In this document: positions 1 through 13,672 of the stretch, one piece after another
Numbering within the stretch: position 1 is the stretch's first letter
How the letters are laid out: each line of letters starts with the position of its first letter
NCBI GenBank assembly: GCA_013339895.1
Contig: JABACO010000011.1
Location: 6,190,570-6,254,569, forward strand
Direction of reading: 5' to 3'
Source: Ephydatia muelleri
Taxonomy: Eukaryota; Porifera; Demospongiae; Spongillida; Spongillidae
DNA length: 64,000 bases
Made by a program: the position numbers and the translations under genes
The notes under the pieces: generated by a model
What the model was told of the DNA's origin: nothing
The model's input: only the letters and a program-made list of their open reading frames with translations
Database searches by the model: none

Positions 1-52
1 ATACATTGAGAAAATAATGTAACCATGACTTCTGCTTCCCTGGATCCCTTAC

Positions 53-3000
53 CTGATCAGGAAGCAGCTCAGTAACCTTACATCTGTACCACATCTGATC
101 ATGGAACTTTGCACAATAGAGGGTTTCCATGGTAGCAGTCCCTTGCAGTGGCTGCGGCTCAGCCATGTGTTCCAACATCTGTTGCACAACATCCAACTGG
201 GGCTTTTCTGACAAAAGTTGCACCTGAATGCAAAGACACTTATCTCAATATGGAATCAACTGCTCCACATCAAACAATGGATAAAATACAAAGATTGAAT
301 CTACAGGAAGCATTACGAGAACAACACCTCAAGACTTGTCTTCTGCCAGCATGTTGATTTAAATCAATGGCAGAGTCAAATGAGAGATGATGTAACAAAT
401 CAGGAAGAAGATGAATGGCTGTGTTTTTGCACTAAACATGCCCCTAATATCATGCAGAACACTACATGTACATACACGTTTGAACACTTATTCGTATGCA
501 TGCAAAATACATGACTTCTACGCAACAAGTGTACATAGCCAATGTCCACAAGGAGATACAGTAGAAAGAAGGGCCACAGTAAAAAAAGTTTAAAAATTAA
601 AGCTGTCACACTTCCGTTTCATTCCCTGCACTCAGAACAATGAGATTCAGTAAGAAAATAGCATCTAAACAAAACACGACCGTCACTTTCAATTTTCCAC
701 CCTGCTTCATCGAAATCCCTTTAACACAAGCTTGCCTGTTTATTTTTTCACACATAAACAATTAACACACACAGTTATTTTGGTTCAGATGTACACTTGC
801 TATATACTTTATGGCCCCAAGAGAACTGTACCGTAAACAGGTCAGGTGACTTCACGGCAGTCACTTCCACAAGGACAGGGTCACTTCCAAACACCCTCCC
901 CCTCAAATCACTGCCACGACACGGAGACTGTATCGGAGGCGAGCTGAGTGGAGTGCTTGGGGGTGTGGACTGGGGGGAGAACACACACGGAGGCACCGGT
1001 GCATTGGACGAAGGGGCTTTGAAAATTAAGGTGGCCTGCGCAATGGGACTAGCCCGGCGCGGAGTCGAAACTCCAGTCTGTGGAGGTGGGGTAACGATGG
1101 GACTGGACGTAATGTTGTACAATGGAGGAGGAGATGTGGGCGTGGCACCAAGGAGGGGAGCTGGGCCAACCAAGGGAGGCGGAGATGAGCTCTTCTTGGA
1201 TGTAATCTGCAAGGAGTGCATACCTAAAACGAGGTCATCCACAGGGGAGTGAGGTATGTTTTGTGAGGGTTTAGAGCCTGCAGAGGAGTGGGTGAGAGAT
1301 TCGACATGTCCAGTGCTAGTTTGGCAGGAGGGAGGTGAAGCATTCTGAGCCTGTCTCTGACATGCAGGTTGACCCGCTGCCAAACTGCCATCTTGTACAA
1401 GGGTGACCTGTCTAGTGCCTTCTGATCCTGACTGTCCACTGATAACAATCTTCATGCTGTTTGAGGGTGGTGGGGCTGTCTTATCACTAGCAGATGGCAC
1501 AGCAGGGCCAGAGCTTGCATGGGGAAGGCTGCAGAGTGTTGCAAAACAAACTACTTTATACACATGTACACCCATCATCTGATGTACTTGTACACTACAC
1601 ACACTGTACTGATGCAATACAAAACTGAAAATCAGATGCCAGAGAACATGAGAGATTTATCAATTGCCGGAGAACATGAGAGATTTATAAATTGTTGGTA
1701 ATGTATTTACTCAACAAAGATGAAAGGACCACGTAAAACTCAACAACTTTGATTCAGTTGAACAATAACCTTAAATGGGTTTCTAGACACACTGAAATTG
1801 TGCATTGTATAAAGTTATGTTACAGTACATGTTACGGTACACACTACAGTACATGTTACGGTACACACTACAGTACATGTTACGGTACACATTACAGTAC
1901 ATGCACTAATAAATAAACAAATAAACATAACAGAAAAACACTGTCATGCAGAAAATAAAAAATGCAATTCCAGAATGCGCTGCAAAGCACAGTTCATGAA
2001 AATACACAGTTGTCTGTCTTGAAACAGCAATTGACAAGGGTGCAGGTACAAGTGCTCACCTAAATGCCCCTTGGGACACAAGGTATTCGCCAATGTCTTC
2101 CTGACTTTCCTCCTCATCACCTGGCAAATAGAACAGCTTCACTGATGGAAGTCCTCCATCTTCAGGCTTATTCATCACCTTCAAATAGAAGTGTATTGGC
2201 AACAAATAGTAGCATACCAAACGCAGACAGGCCACTAAATTTAACATACATACTGTATACCCGTTAGTAAAATACACTGGCCTAGCCTAGTGATGGTTGA
2301 TAATGCAGATCAAATCACGTTGGTACTCATCAGTGACCAAAGCCCCTCCTTCTACCCTCCATTTGAGCCTCACTGCACAGTGGGCCCCACCCTGGGTGTG
2401 CAAAAACGACACCTCACTTGTGACATGCAGGGTGTAGAACGGCACCCATTTCTAGCACTCAAGTGCAGAAGAGATTCCACAGCGTACAGTACATGTACAG
2501 TATTATATGACTACGATATCTGAAAATGCACTTCATAGAAGATGTACAGCCTAGCAGCCTAGCAGTAAAATAAGGAAAGATGCACGACCTCTCTTCAAAG
2601 CCCATGTTACAAAGGCAATGATAACATCAGCGGCAGTAACGGGCATACTATCATCGAAGACCTTCCTTGTCACACATGGAGATACAACGTCTTCAAAATA
2701 AAGCGCAATAAGTAACAATGGCTCAAAACTCTAGCACATTTTATCGGGCCTCAAACTGCATTACAGTATCGTTACTTCTGTGCAAAACCGTCCAAGTATA
2801 CAGAGTAATGGAACATATACATTTATACACCCTATCGACTTCACGCATTGAGCATTGTTAGTTACCGATATTAGAAAAGCACATGTATTCTTTTAGGGTG
2901 CATAGAAAATTTTTACACAAGCTTAATCATAAAGAGTACATGCATGCTACAAATGGGTGTACATTCAATACAACCAATGCACAGATGCAGTACCTGAAGT

Positions 3001-3082
3001 AAAATTTCGCCCGAATCAATAAATCCACAAAGCACTTCAACACTGGCTTCTGTCCAAGAGCACTGCTTGCCATGAGTCACAT

Positions 3083-3154
<72 letters not shown>

Positions 3155-4930
3155 ACACGCGCGTGAGTATTGGGTGGCAATGGTGCTAATTAAAGGGACT
3201 TACCCCAGCAGGAGGCAAGCCATGCATGGTACACTTGATAGCCTGCAAAGAAAAACATGATATATTCCTCTTCCCGACCCGCTCCTCATCGCACGCGCAT
3301 ACATATAAAATGGAGAAGACACCATAGTGTAGACGACATCATGCTACACACAAAATCAGGCAATTCCATTAATAACCATATAGGAAGATGAGGGCAAATC
3401 AGTTTTCTACTATAGTTAGCTTTGATATCGATTATATCAATTGTGTTTTCGGCCATTTCACTCCATCGCCCTGTACACAATAATTAAATGGAATAGCCTC
3501 CCATTGTACTGCTGTGCTACAAGTTAGGAATCCAACACGGCATATGTATCAGTTGCTACGAGTGGCTAGTGAACATCACTACATACAGCAGTTCATTCGA
3601 TGTTGCATACATGTGTAGCAAACAGTGTTTAACTTCCAATGTGAAGTGTTCGTCTAATGCATACTGTAGATTAATAAATAAAATGACATTGTAAAAACTT
3701 CAAGAGAATAAAATGCACTATTCTGCAGGACAGGCCAATACATGTGTATATTCGCACACCTGGAAAGGCAGTGAGAACAGCTCTGATGGAGAAGGGATTA
3801 ATAGCATGGTGGTGTTAAGGTCCACTTCTTCTTCATTACCAAAGTCCACATACTCCACTAAAACCTGTGGTACAGTTGGGGAGGGGGAGGAAGAAAAGTG
3901 AAGGTGGAGTGGGGATGAAGTGAAGGTGGAGTGGGGGATGAAGTGAAGGTGGAGTGGGGGATGAAGTGAAGGTGGAGTGGGGATGAAGTGAAGGTGGAGT
4001 GGGGATGAAGTGAAGGTGCAGTGGAGGAGGAAGTGAAGGTGGAGTGGTAGTACAGGATGAGAGGAAGAGAGATAAAATGAGAGGGTGGATCGAGTGAGGA
4101 TGGAATGTAAATGAGGAACATAAGGTGTGAGCAGGACAGGGAATAATACAAAACCAACCTTTTTCAAAGAAATTAGTTTCTTTATCTGTGCTCTGTACCA
4201 TGTTCCATCCAAATAAGGAGCACAACATATGGTGCCCACAGATTTTTGGGTGACAAATCCCATTGGCTTCCCCTCCATCTGTGGTGAGGGAGGGGTAAGG
4301 GGAGGTGAGTAGGTGAGAATTGGAAGGAATGGGGAGGTGAAGGGAAGGGGAGATGAGGGGAACGGGAGGCACAAAGAGAAGTGAGTCTACATGTAGGTGA
4401 CCCACACATACACATCAGAACACAAAAACAGGCGCCAACATAGGAAACATGCAGGACAATGCTTAAGTATTAGGTGGATCCAGATGAAAGCACTCAAATT
4501 TCATATTAGAATTAGTTAGTTTTTAATGATTGAAATGGGAGCAGAGAGACCATTGTTAGCACAGAGCTGTAGTGCTCCACTACTGATGGCTTCTCCTTTC
4601 CTCATATCCCAAGAGGTGCCCATGTGTGCCCGACATACACATGCGTGTGCCGCACGTACACGAATTCTGGAGTTGGGATTGTTCATCTCTGTCAGTAGCT
4701 GGTCCAGATAGGTCAGTCCAGGTCCCAGCAGCTGTACGGATATGATGCCGTCTTCATCCACATCGGTGAGCTTCACAGGCACCATCGGTTGACCAGGCTG
4801 TGTGTGGTAATGGTGGTGTGTTGTGTGTGAGATGTGCACTGACCTAAACCCTCCCTACTCCATTTGCAACAGAAAGTACAACAACTGAGACAACGAAGTG
4901 GAGTTGCAAGTTATCGAGAGTGTGTTGTCC

Positions 4931-4989
<59 letters not shown>

Positions 4990-7900
4990 CATGCGTGAGT
5001 TTATATCATGCGCTGCTTGCATCAGTGGTTTCAAAAGCTGATTAAATAAGACTAAATATACTCCACGATTCTAGACTGTCCATTTTCATCATTCGTTATG
5101 TGTACAAATATGCGCACACACAATAGCATTACATGTTCGCGGTTTCCGCTAGCGCCACGCGCCACGCAGTTGACCATGTTGATATATTCATGGATTGACA
5201 GTGGTGGTGTTAACATACATGTAACAGTGTACCTAAGCCTAATTAGGGGGCGTATTCCACAATTGAAAAGTGGGAGTGACTTACAAGTCGTATTGCGGAT
5301 AGGATTTTCCCTTACAATTTTCGCTTTCTATGTTTAGTAAGGGATTTGCTATTTTTAGTATCTTATGTTCTACCCACAAGCCCCTCCTTCAAACAGTATA
5401 TAAAGGGTACATGCAGGTTTCCAAAGCATGTTAATCAAGAAAAAAAGCATTTGTATCAGTAGAGGAGGCTTCTACATTAGCGAGTAAAAAGAAAAATAGT
5501 GGGCATAAGGTTGGCTACTGTCCAGCATGGAAGCAGCAGTATCCGTGGGTAGTCACAGTAGAACAGGTTGATGGTTCTGCGATAGGGCTTCTTTGTGAGC
5601 TTTGCAGACTGCAAAATGCCACTGAAGTTGAACAAAGCAAGCCTTGTGTATGGACATCTGTACCCTGCACTTCTCTTCGCAAAGATTGCATTGAGCGCCA
5701 CAGACAATCAAAAATGCATATGGTAGCTTTGCTACAACAAGGAAGTGATGCAGGAATGAGTGCAGATGAATCACAGAGAAGGGCACTAATAGGAACAATA
5801 AAGATTGTCTACTGGCTAGCTAAAGAAGAGGTTGCCATCTTTACCAAGTACGAATCCTTGTTGTGCCTGGTACCTTGGGTGTACATACATAAAAGATATT
5901 TCTCGTGGTGGAAACGCAACATACTCAAGCCATCAGATTGTAGGAGAGTTCATACAGTGTCTCGCATCAGTCACAGCAGATGAGAAGCTGAGTAGGCTAC
6001 AACTCAGTCCCTTCTATTCACTGATGATCGATGAGTCAACTGACACATCTGCATTGAGCCAGCTTGTCATAGTAGCAAAATATCTCCTACCATCTGGAGA
6101 TGCGGAAACCTCCTTTGTACACATGTGTGACATTGCTAATGGTAAAGCAGAAACAATTGAAGGAGCAGCTATGGCATACATTCAGAACTTTGACCTAAAT
6201 GTTAACAAACTGCGCGCTTTTGGCAGTGATGGCTCATCAGTGATGGTGGGTAAGAACAATGGTGTAGCTGCCAAACTGAAGATCCACCAACCACGCTTAC
6301 TATCGATTCACTGCATCAATCACAGACTTGCACTTGTTGGAGCTCATGCTGATGATGACATTCCATATCTGCAAAAGTTTAAATCTACAGTGCAATCATT
6401 ATTCTTGTTCTACCAGAACAGTCCTGTCCGAATGGCTGGCCTTCATTTGATACAGGAAGTTTTCAATGATCCTATAATAAAGCTTACCCAAGCCAAAGAT
6501 TTTCGGTGGTTGTCTCATGATGCTGCCATTAACTCAATAATTCGTACACTTCCATCGCTAATTGCGGGTTTAGAAAGAGGCTACAGAGCGCTCTGAACCA
6601 GCAAGCTGAAGGTTTAGCAAAGTTTTTGAAGACTTACTACTTTATCGCTTGTGCTCACCTTCTGCATCACATCTTGCCTCATGTAAGTCACATGAACCTG
6701 ATATTTCAAAAGGAGCACGTAGATGTATCACTAATACAGCCAGCCCTTGATTCAACCATACAGAGCATACGAGCATATCGTACAGCAAATATAGCACAAG
6801 AGGTTGATGCAAGGTGCTCTTCAAGGCTTCAAATTAAGGATTTCAGAAACAGAATGGGAAAGTTTCGTGACTGCATCCAGATGAAATATGTTGATGCTGT
6901 TATCAAAAATTTATTTTCCTAACAGTGATGAATATAATGTCTTTACCATAGTTGACCCTTCCAAATTACCAAGTGTTTCATTTGACACTTGGGGACTAGA
7001 CAAGCTGGCGATCCTTGAAGACAAGTATGGAATGGGGACAATCCGGACATTGACTGTAGCGCATTAGAATGTGAGTGGAAGAGCATCAAACACTTTATGT
7101 CCAGTGCATATCGTAATACAGACATGAGGTCATTTTTTATGCTACTAGTCTCAGATGCAACTCTTAAAGACCTATTCCCTCAGTTGTCAAGACTAGCTTC
7201 CATTGCACTAATCCTGGCTGTTAGTACTGCAGAGTGTGAAAGATGCTTTTCCGCAATGAACAGAATTAAGACAAATCTTAGAAATAGAAATAGACTGCAA
7301 ATATCAACTCTATGTCAACTAATAACAATCTCAGTGGGGGGTATGCCTTTAGAGCACTTTGACTTTGAAAAGGCTGCTAGCATTTGGGGCAGCACGAACA
7401 AACGTAGAATAAGTGTAGTTGCATAACTTTGCTGTGAAAGTGATCGATGCATGTATTTGTAGACTTACTACTCTCTAATAATGCAAGTTTACAATGTGAT
7501 AATGAAAATACCACCAGTTTCATGAACTCTACAGAGAAATGGATATACCTGATGCATGAAATGGAGAGATTGGTAGTAGAATAAGATATATTAACACCCT
7601 TGTATACATACAACTATTATCACCCTTGTGTACCATGGGAACAAAACAGTGCATTTTGGTCTGCACACATACATGTACACCTACATGTATGCACAATTTA
7701 TACATATTGAAAATTGAATAGATTAATAATACCATTGAGTGATTTAATTTATTCATTTGTGGATTGCTCCCCTCTACCCATGGTACATACGTGATCAACA
7801 ATGCATGTTTTAAGTTAGCTGCAATGAGCTCAAATAGCGCACGTACATGTACGAGGCAACTCCCTCTTTTCAATTGTGGGACACTGTTATGTTAACACCA

Positions 7901-8551
7901 CCACTGTCAATCCATGAATATATCATCATGGTCAACCACAATTACTGCGTGGCACACGCCAAGCAAATGCGTGGAGCTGGCGGAAACCCTGATGTTAATG
8001 ACAACTATCCCATTTATTAGGCTCCCCGCATTGTAACTGAAGTACATCAACACAAAGTTTATTTATTCAGTGCACAAATAGAAAACAAACAAAACTTTAT
8101 TATTAAAGCTATAGCTTTTCTACGAGTAACAGGCAAGTATAATTCCCATTAGACCATCTCACTCAACAATTTGCTGCTTAACTTCTGTATTTTCGAATGC
8201 ACATAATAAAATTGTATGTTGCATGTACTGTACAAACGTGCACAAAATGAATACAAGTACCAGACGTACATCGGGGAGGAGTGGTTTCAGACTGCTGATG
8301 GGTTGCGACAGCTTGAGGATGGTTGTATTGATTGTTTCTGCTCCTGGTTCCGCATTGGCTGGAATGAGCTCCAGCGCATAGCGATGTCCAGAACTGGGAG
8401 TAGTATGGAACAGAACACAGTAAGCTGCTATGTGCTTCAGCTTCAACACCTCTTATAGTACACAACAAGGGCAGACATGCATACCATTAAACTCAGCCTT
8501 CTCCCCTCTCCTACACACAAACACACACACACTCACACAAACACACACAGA

Positions 8552-8613
<62 letters not shown>

Positions 8614-11600
8614 CACACCCTCACACACCTATTCATCACTTGGGCAACACAGAGTTCCTGATCTGCCAGTTCCATAAACTTCTGAGATGCTGCCTCACTT
8701 GTGTCTGATACACCATGGAGGGCACACTGGACAGCCTATGGGGAGGAGAATCCAAGGAACCACTCTGGATACAGTGGCCTCAGTAGTGCTAGTTACTTGG
8801 AAAGGCAGTGTGTAGAACAGTGGAGGGAGTTCCTTCAAGTCCTTATATGGAAGAGTTTTAGTGTCCCCATAATCAGGGAATGTCACATCCGCCTGCATGT
8901 AGAAGAAAACATTACAAGTTATGACAGCTGGTGTGCAAACAAAACAGGTGGTTATAAAAGGGGCAGCTGCTAGCAATGCATTGTCATATTTCACACCACA
9001 CTAAGGAAGCTGTGAGCTCAGAAGGCAATGAATAGCTCTGTGGAAGACCAATCTACCCTTGTGAACTTCTTGATCAAGGGCTACATGGTCTTTAAAACAA
9101 ACTACGTGGGTCTGATCGCTAGACTGGGAGCTCCAAAGCATGGGAGCAATAGTTGTATGATGTTAGGGTTGTAGATGTAACTGTAGGTACCTTATAGTTG
9201 TTTCATGTATTTTTGTAATACATAATAATAATGAATACATATAAATAACGAATACATACATATTAAAAGTAATTACAATATCTATTCCATCATAAACTTT
9301 ATATGGAAAAGATTTTAGCATTTACCATACAGAGTGATGTGAATACAGATGCTATATATATATATGGGATCGTTTCTGCGAAAAGAGACCTAACACATGT
9401 TTATCAAGATTTCAAATTATTATTTTTGGTTGATATTCTAGAAGTCTGAAATGTCCTCTACACATTTCTTTTTACGCACTGAGAATCAAATATCTGTCAT
9501 GGGCGCTAAATTTGTAATTAGCCATACATTTCAACGCAAGCGTTACATTTGTATTGCGCGTAATGGAAATTTTATCATGTAGGTCCCTTTTAACGGAAAT
9601 GTATAAATAATGGTCAAAATCTCGTGGAACATTCCATATTATAGTATTTAACAAGATGTGTGCCAAGATGTAGTTCAACCACACTAACCTTTAGATCTAA
9701 AGAGGAAACAACAAGCACTCGACACCAATAATTCCTTCTTGCCTCTTGGTCGACCCACAAGTAGGCATAAAGAGAGTTGGGTGCCACATTAGAAGCGACT
9801 GCATGTGAGGGTGGTGGTGGTGGAAGGTGTGGAAAAGAGAGATTTTAGGTGCAAGATCAAGAGAATGATGGAGTGCAGATGTGCAAGTAGGAGTGCCAGT
9901 TTGTTGTGACAAAGGGGAGAGTGGTGTTAAAAAACGCACAATAGTTTTAGCCATAACAAGGAAGAGCATCTTACACCATTAAACTAAAGGTCAGTTAATG
10001 ATCACCTTTTGGAACATTTGAAGCAAAGTAAGCAGACAGATCATCCTGCCACTGCTGTAGCTATAATTAACATAAAGATGGATCCACAAATAGTTAACAT
10101 AGGATATAAGACCTCACCAATTTTTCATTTCCAGATTTCTGAACATAAAAGTCAATGGTGCTATTGATGCAAGTGACTATCACATCAAAGAACTCTTCAT
10201 CCAGTTGGACTGTGTCTTTAGGGGGTGCAGTAACACAGCAAGCATCCAATACCAAGAGGCAAATGAGGTAGAAAAAGTGTGCGAGCCAAAAGGCTTACTT
10301 GGAAGAGGAGCAGGTGACTTTGCTCGGGGTGGAGTGGACGAGGTGGAAGCTAACCAAATAGTGAGTTGTGAGCAATCATACAGGCACGTGCGCCACCATC
10401 ACTTACATGGCGAGGTAAATGACGGCCACTCAGTTTTTTCTGCTGCATGTATGAAGTAAATAACTATTATACTTCACATCACATGCCTTCCACCACCCAC
10501 AGAACCCGTTACTTTAACATCAGCCTTTATCTATGATCGTCCCCCTTCCCCCCGCCCTGCTACTAAAAACACTCCCTCATGTGTGCACTTCACCATTTGG
10601 GACACTGCTGTTGCCTATTCCATTCTCCACACCCACAGAATTGGACTGCTTTTCAGACTTCATATAGATGATGGGGTTCGATGGAATCGGGCTGGAAGCA
10701 GTACCAGAATCAGACCACATCATGCAAAGTTCAGGGACACTAACTAATTTGTTTGCACGAAGGGCAGGTCCATGGCAAGCGTGCCGACATCATCAGGAAT
10801 CTTGGTATTTTTGAACATGGCCTCCAGTTCTTTCTTCAGACGCTTGACCCAGATGCCATTGGGCTTCTCTTCAAGTAACTATCAGTCAACAGAAGTGTAC
10901 CACTCAGTGTTGTGCTGTGTGTGTACATGTATGTGTGATGCAAATGTGCGTGCAATTATGTGTGTGCATGCATGTGTGCATATGAGTGTGCATGTGTTTG
11001 TGCATGTGTTTGTGCATGTATGTGCGCATGTCTGAGCTGCATATGGGTCTATTACCTGTCTCACCATCCCTGACAAGTTCTGCTGACCTTTAGGTGACAG
11101 CTGCCCACAAAGAGAGAGTAAGCACATGATTTAACCACTGTAGGTGTCAATCACTGGGGTCCTCCACCCAAGCAGTAAGGGCAGGGGGTTTATCTCACCC
11201 ATCACAGCCCCATGGGGCTAACCCCATGGGGCTAACCCCATTGTCTCCCCAGACCATCATGATTTCTGTAGTGGTTTGCAGCTATAATAACAGACTGAAA
11301 ACTACCCTCCCAACAAAGCTCTGAAAGCTTTTGTGCTACAGTATTCTACAGATTTGTTATCTACCATGCAGAAGGCAAACAAGTTATAGCATTAGAAATA
11401 CTGTATGTACATGTATAAAATAAGTACACATTGCCCTCCCCTACCTCTCTCTCCATCCCACCCCTCTTTCCCTACCCACCCATCTCCACCCCATTCACCT
11501 GCTTTACACCTTGGCTGCTGGTAAGCTCAGCATCTGGACGTGCCCCTGTCTGTTTGGGCTTCATCAGGGCAGCAGTAGGAGGAGGATGTGTGTCACGCTC

Positions 11601-12427
11601 CATTCCTGCCGGAAGTAATACTGCTCTGGGCGGGTCTGGTGAGTTGGGGGGCAACAGATGGAGAACAGGGGTGGAGTTAGAGTGTGAAATGGGCGGGTGA
11701 GTGCCTTGGAGGCTCGATGAGGTGTTGCCACTAGTGACAGAAGATTGATGATGTGAGCAAGGAGAAGGTGGTGGAGGTGGATGAGTGGCATGAGGGAGGG
11801 GAGGATAGCATGGGCTGGAGGTGTAGCCAGGGGGAGGAGCCACACGGGGACGACTGGAGGCTGATGAAATGGCACCTGGCATGGCAGGCGAATGAAAGCC
11901 CGGAGGAGGGGCAACAGAAAGCCAGGTGGAGACAGGGGTGTGGCTAGGAGGTGGGGCTTTAGAAGCCCTAGATGTTGGAGCAAGGGTGTGGCTAGGAGGA
12001 GGGGCAAAAGGGAGCCAAGAGGTGGTGGGAGGGATGTGGCTAGCAGAAGGACTGCACACGACAGGGGGATACTGGTAGTTGCAGCGTGGCAGAGATGAAG
12101 GAGAGGTGTTGTAGTGATTTGTGCTATGTGATGGGTACGAGTTGGCACGTGTAATGGTGAGATGGTGATTGGGATATGGGAGAGGAAGAGGGTTGGGCAA
12201 TAGTGGGGGGCAGGAGAAATCAAGTCCTGTGTGGGGGACAAGGGACGTTAAAAAAAAAAAAAAAAAAAAAAAAGATGACAGGACTGTTTAATTTCCCCCC
12301 ATAGTTGGGGATTGGCATGCCATGTTATGTGAGAGGATCGTCACGGGGGGCAACAGGGACGAATCAGCCATGTCATCTCCCACACAGTTGCCTCTCTTTA
12401 CGTCGATAGGATCCCTCGAAATGTGTG

Positions 12428-12474
<47 letters not shown>

Positions 12475-13672
12475 TGTGTGTGTGCATGTATCTGAAACAA
12501 GCTAGGCTGAAGTTAGGCTTGTAACAATTTACAGGATGCACACACACGCTGCACCAAAAAATGCACGTGGCTTTGTACCTTGCATTTTCCAATAGCCACT
12601 CGAGTTGGCAGGTTGTCCAGAGAGAGGTCTGTAGGGGCCGGGTTGGAACTGACTGTTGCCAGGGGGCCTATTGAATCTTGGAGGCATAGGTGGGCCTGGA
12701 GAATGGGATAGGAAGAAGGGAAAGTGAAGGGAAAGAGAAAACTGTACGAACAGGCACATCATTTAATTACCAGTACAAATGTGCAAATCTACTGCAGTTA
12801 ACATGGTCTGGTGAGATTTGCCTCTCACTATACCACTTATCTAACTGTAAAGTACTAAAATATGTTATAAGTTCTATGGATAAGGCACCCATAAGAAAGC
12901 ACATTGAAGTACAGTGTAGTTTCCAAGAGTTGGCCCCAACGTGCTGGTTGATGTGAAGCAAGCACTCAATAATTCTGAGGTGCAGTGTTTATGTTGATTG
13001 ATGTATAGAGTTGGGGTGTTACTATATCTAATAACCAAATCAGGCGTACATGTAGAATCGACTTAACAATTTTACATTTATCACATCACTAGATTCTATA
13101 ACAAATACTGAAGCAACATTTTATGAAGATCTTGCAATATCCCAAATAAAGCGCATCACAGTTGTTTGTTATATACGGGACCTCCTATAGATGCTCCTCC
13201 TTTTCTCGTCCCCCTAAAATGTGAACCACACACCTCTCCACCTGGCTCTTGCAAATTGATACTAACCTCGCTTGGGAAATGCTGAACCCGAAAAGCCTCC
13301 TGGCCGAGCCCTAGGTCCCGCCAGGCCTTTCTTTGTGAAACCAGTAGGACGGACACATGCCGAAGGCTTAGAACTCCGATGTGCGGGTGGCTTTTTCTGA
13401 GTGGCAACCAATCTTGCCACGTGCTGAGTCTCTGCTGTTGCTACTCCGTAGTAGTATTTCTCTCCGTTCGGCCCAGGAGACACTTTTACAACGTCCGGAA
13501 TGTTTTTGACGAAGTCGTCCAAGGTCCTATACCCGAAATTCTGAAATGGTAGCGGTTTACCCATTGTGTTTCTAAAGTCGGCAGCGAAGTCTTTGGCGGG
13601 CATGCCTCGCGGACACGATATTAGAAGTGCTCGTATCAGCTTCTTCGCCTTTGCTAAGTCGATTACTTCCAT
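53..13672 (-). CDS. TDRD7: LOTUS/Tudor domain protein, TDRD7-like (3' end outside window)
   Basis: The product is predicted to be a germ-granule scaffold: LOTUS domains bind Vasa-type helicases or RNA, and Tudor domains bind methylarginine in Piwi-pathway proteins (family knowledge). I traced 22 exons with GT/AG borders: 13672-13267, 12695-12579, 12226-11499, 11100-11056, 10878-10594, 10442-10407, 10349-10299, 10215-10118, 10060-10006, 9798-9689, 8892-8797, 8735-8629, 8393-8261, 4797-4660, 4278-4159, 3864-3760, 3242-3204, 3065-2994, 2730-2611, 2178-2060, 1528-832 and 223-53. Phases agree throughout except in exon 5. Residues 5-60 form a LOTUS domain (GYRTLDDFVKNIPDVVKV). A Pro/Ser-rich linker follows, then a second LOTUS-like segment (NGIWVKRLKKELEAMF). 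Extended Tudor A carries RNYWCRVLVVS and FPDYGD, Tudor B carries GTWYRAQI and VEYVDFGNEEEV, and Tudor C begins with MWYRCKV at the left edge. The start is the ATG at 13672, directly before the LOTUS domain. Two or more LOTUS plus three Tudor domains fit TDRD7 better than TDRD5. Confidence 0.87.
1822..1902. repeat. 24-bp tandem repeat in Tudor-gene intron
   Basis: About three and a half copies of a unit containing GTTACGGTACACACTACAGT, in the intron between exons 20 and 21. Confidence 0.85.
3083..3160. repeat. (CA)n microsatellite
   Basis: A long AC dinucleotide tract in the intron between Tudor-gene exons 17 and 18. It lies only about 20 bp beyond the acceptor of exon 18 at 3065 and about 45 bp from the donor of exon 17. 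Confidence 0.95.
3893..4050. repeat. About 20-bp minisatellite, GGATGAAGTGAAGGTGGAGT type
   Basis: About seven imperfect copies fill most of the 294-bp intron between exons 15 and 16, which encode the two halves of Tudor B. On the gene strand it is pyrimidine-rich and reads CTTCACTTCATCCCC. Confidence 0.9.
4933..4988. repeat. (CA)n microsatellite
   Basis: AC dinucleotide tract, about 130 bp upstream on the minus strand of exon 14. Confidence 0.95.
5138..7991 (+). mobile_element. Decayed hAT-family DNA transposon inside a Tudor-gene intron
   Basis: The element lies between Tudor-gene exons 13 and 14, in the opposite orientation to the gene. Its ends are long imperfect inverted repeats: about 80 bp from 5138 (CGCGGTTTCCGCTAGC, then a stretch ending in GTGGTGGTGTTAAC) match the complement of 7889-7991, which ends in GGAAACCCTG. 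ATGTT flanks both ends, which is shorter than the 8-bp target duplication usual for hAT elements, so the duplication is either decayed or mis-bounded. The internal coding region is a broken transposase, listed separately. Confidence 0.8.
5485..7426 (+). pseudogene. Broken hAT transposase with TTF-type zinc finger
   Basis: Conceptual translation shows a TTF/BED-like zinc finger at the N-terminus (YPWVVTVE, then CELC, then ERHRQSKMH). An RNase-H-like hAT core follows (FYSLMIDESTDTS; FGSDGSSVMVGKNNGVAAKL; HCINHRLAL). The C-terminal hAT dimerisation region reads STAECERCFSAMNRIKT. The frame changes near 5870 and 6590, and stops occur near 6922 and 7067, so no full-length product can be made. Relatives include the ZNF862/C17orf113-like domesticated and transposon proteins. 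Base composition is similar to its surroundings. It is almost certainly inactive. Confidence 0.8.
8511..8622. repeat. (CA)n microsatellite abutting a donor site
   Basis: An AC-rich tract with occasional T interruptions that begins within 10 bp of the exon 12 donor at 8629 (gene strand GTGTGTGAGG). Length changes here could affect splicing of Tudor A. Confidence 0.92.
9365..9601. mobile_element. Short non-autonomous element with imperfect inverted termini
   Basis: GTTTCTGCGAAAAGAGACCT at the left end resembles the complement of the right end (AGGTCCCTTTTAACGGAAAT). It sits in the intron between Tudor-gene exons 10 and 11. There is no ORF of interest. The boundaries are approximate. Confidence 0.45.
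12422..12486. repeat. (GT)n microsatellite
   Basis: GT dinucleotide tract in the intron between exons 2 and 3. A 23-bp poly-A run lies nearby at about 12251-12273. Confidence 0.95.

Noticed and set aside
797-1252. 151-aa plus-strand ORF
   Set aside because: It is antisense to the long linker exon of the Tudor gene (1528-832), which is supported by phase-consistent splicing and the LFT-VQLLSE junction.
3718-4405. 218-aa and 189-aa minus-strand ORFs rich in His/Pro/Ser
   Set aside because: They are two real Tudor exons plus the intervening minisatellite intron read through. The exons are included in the Tudor gene.
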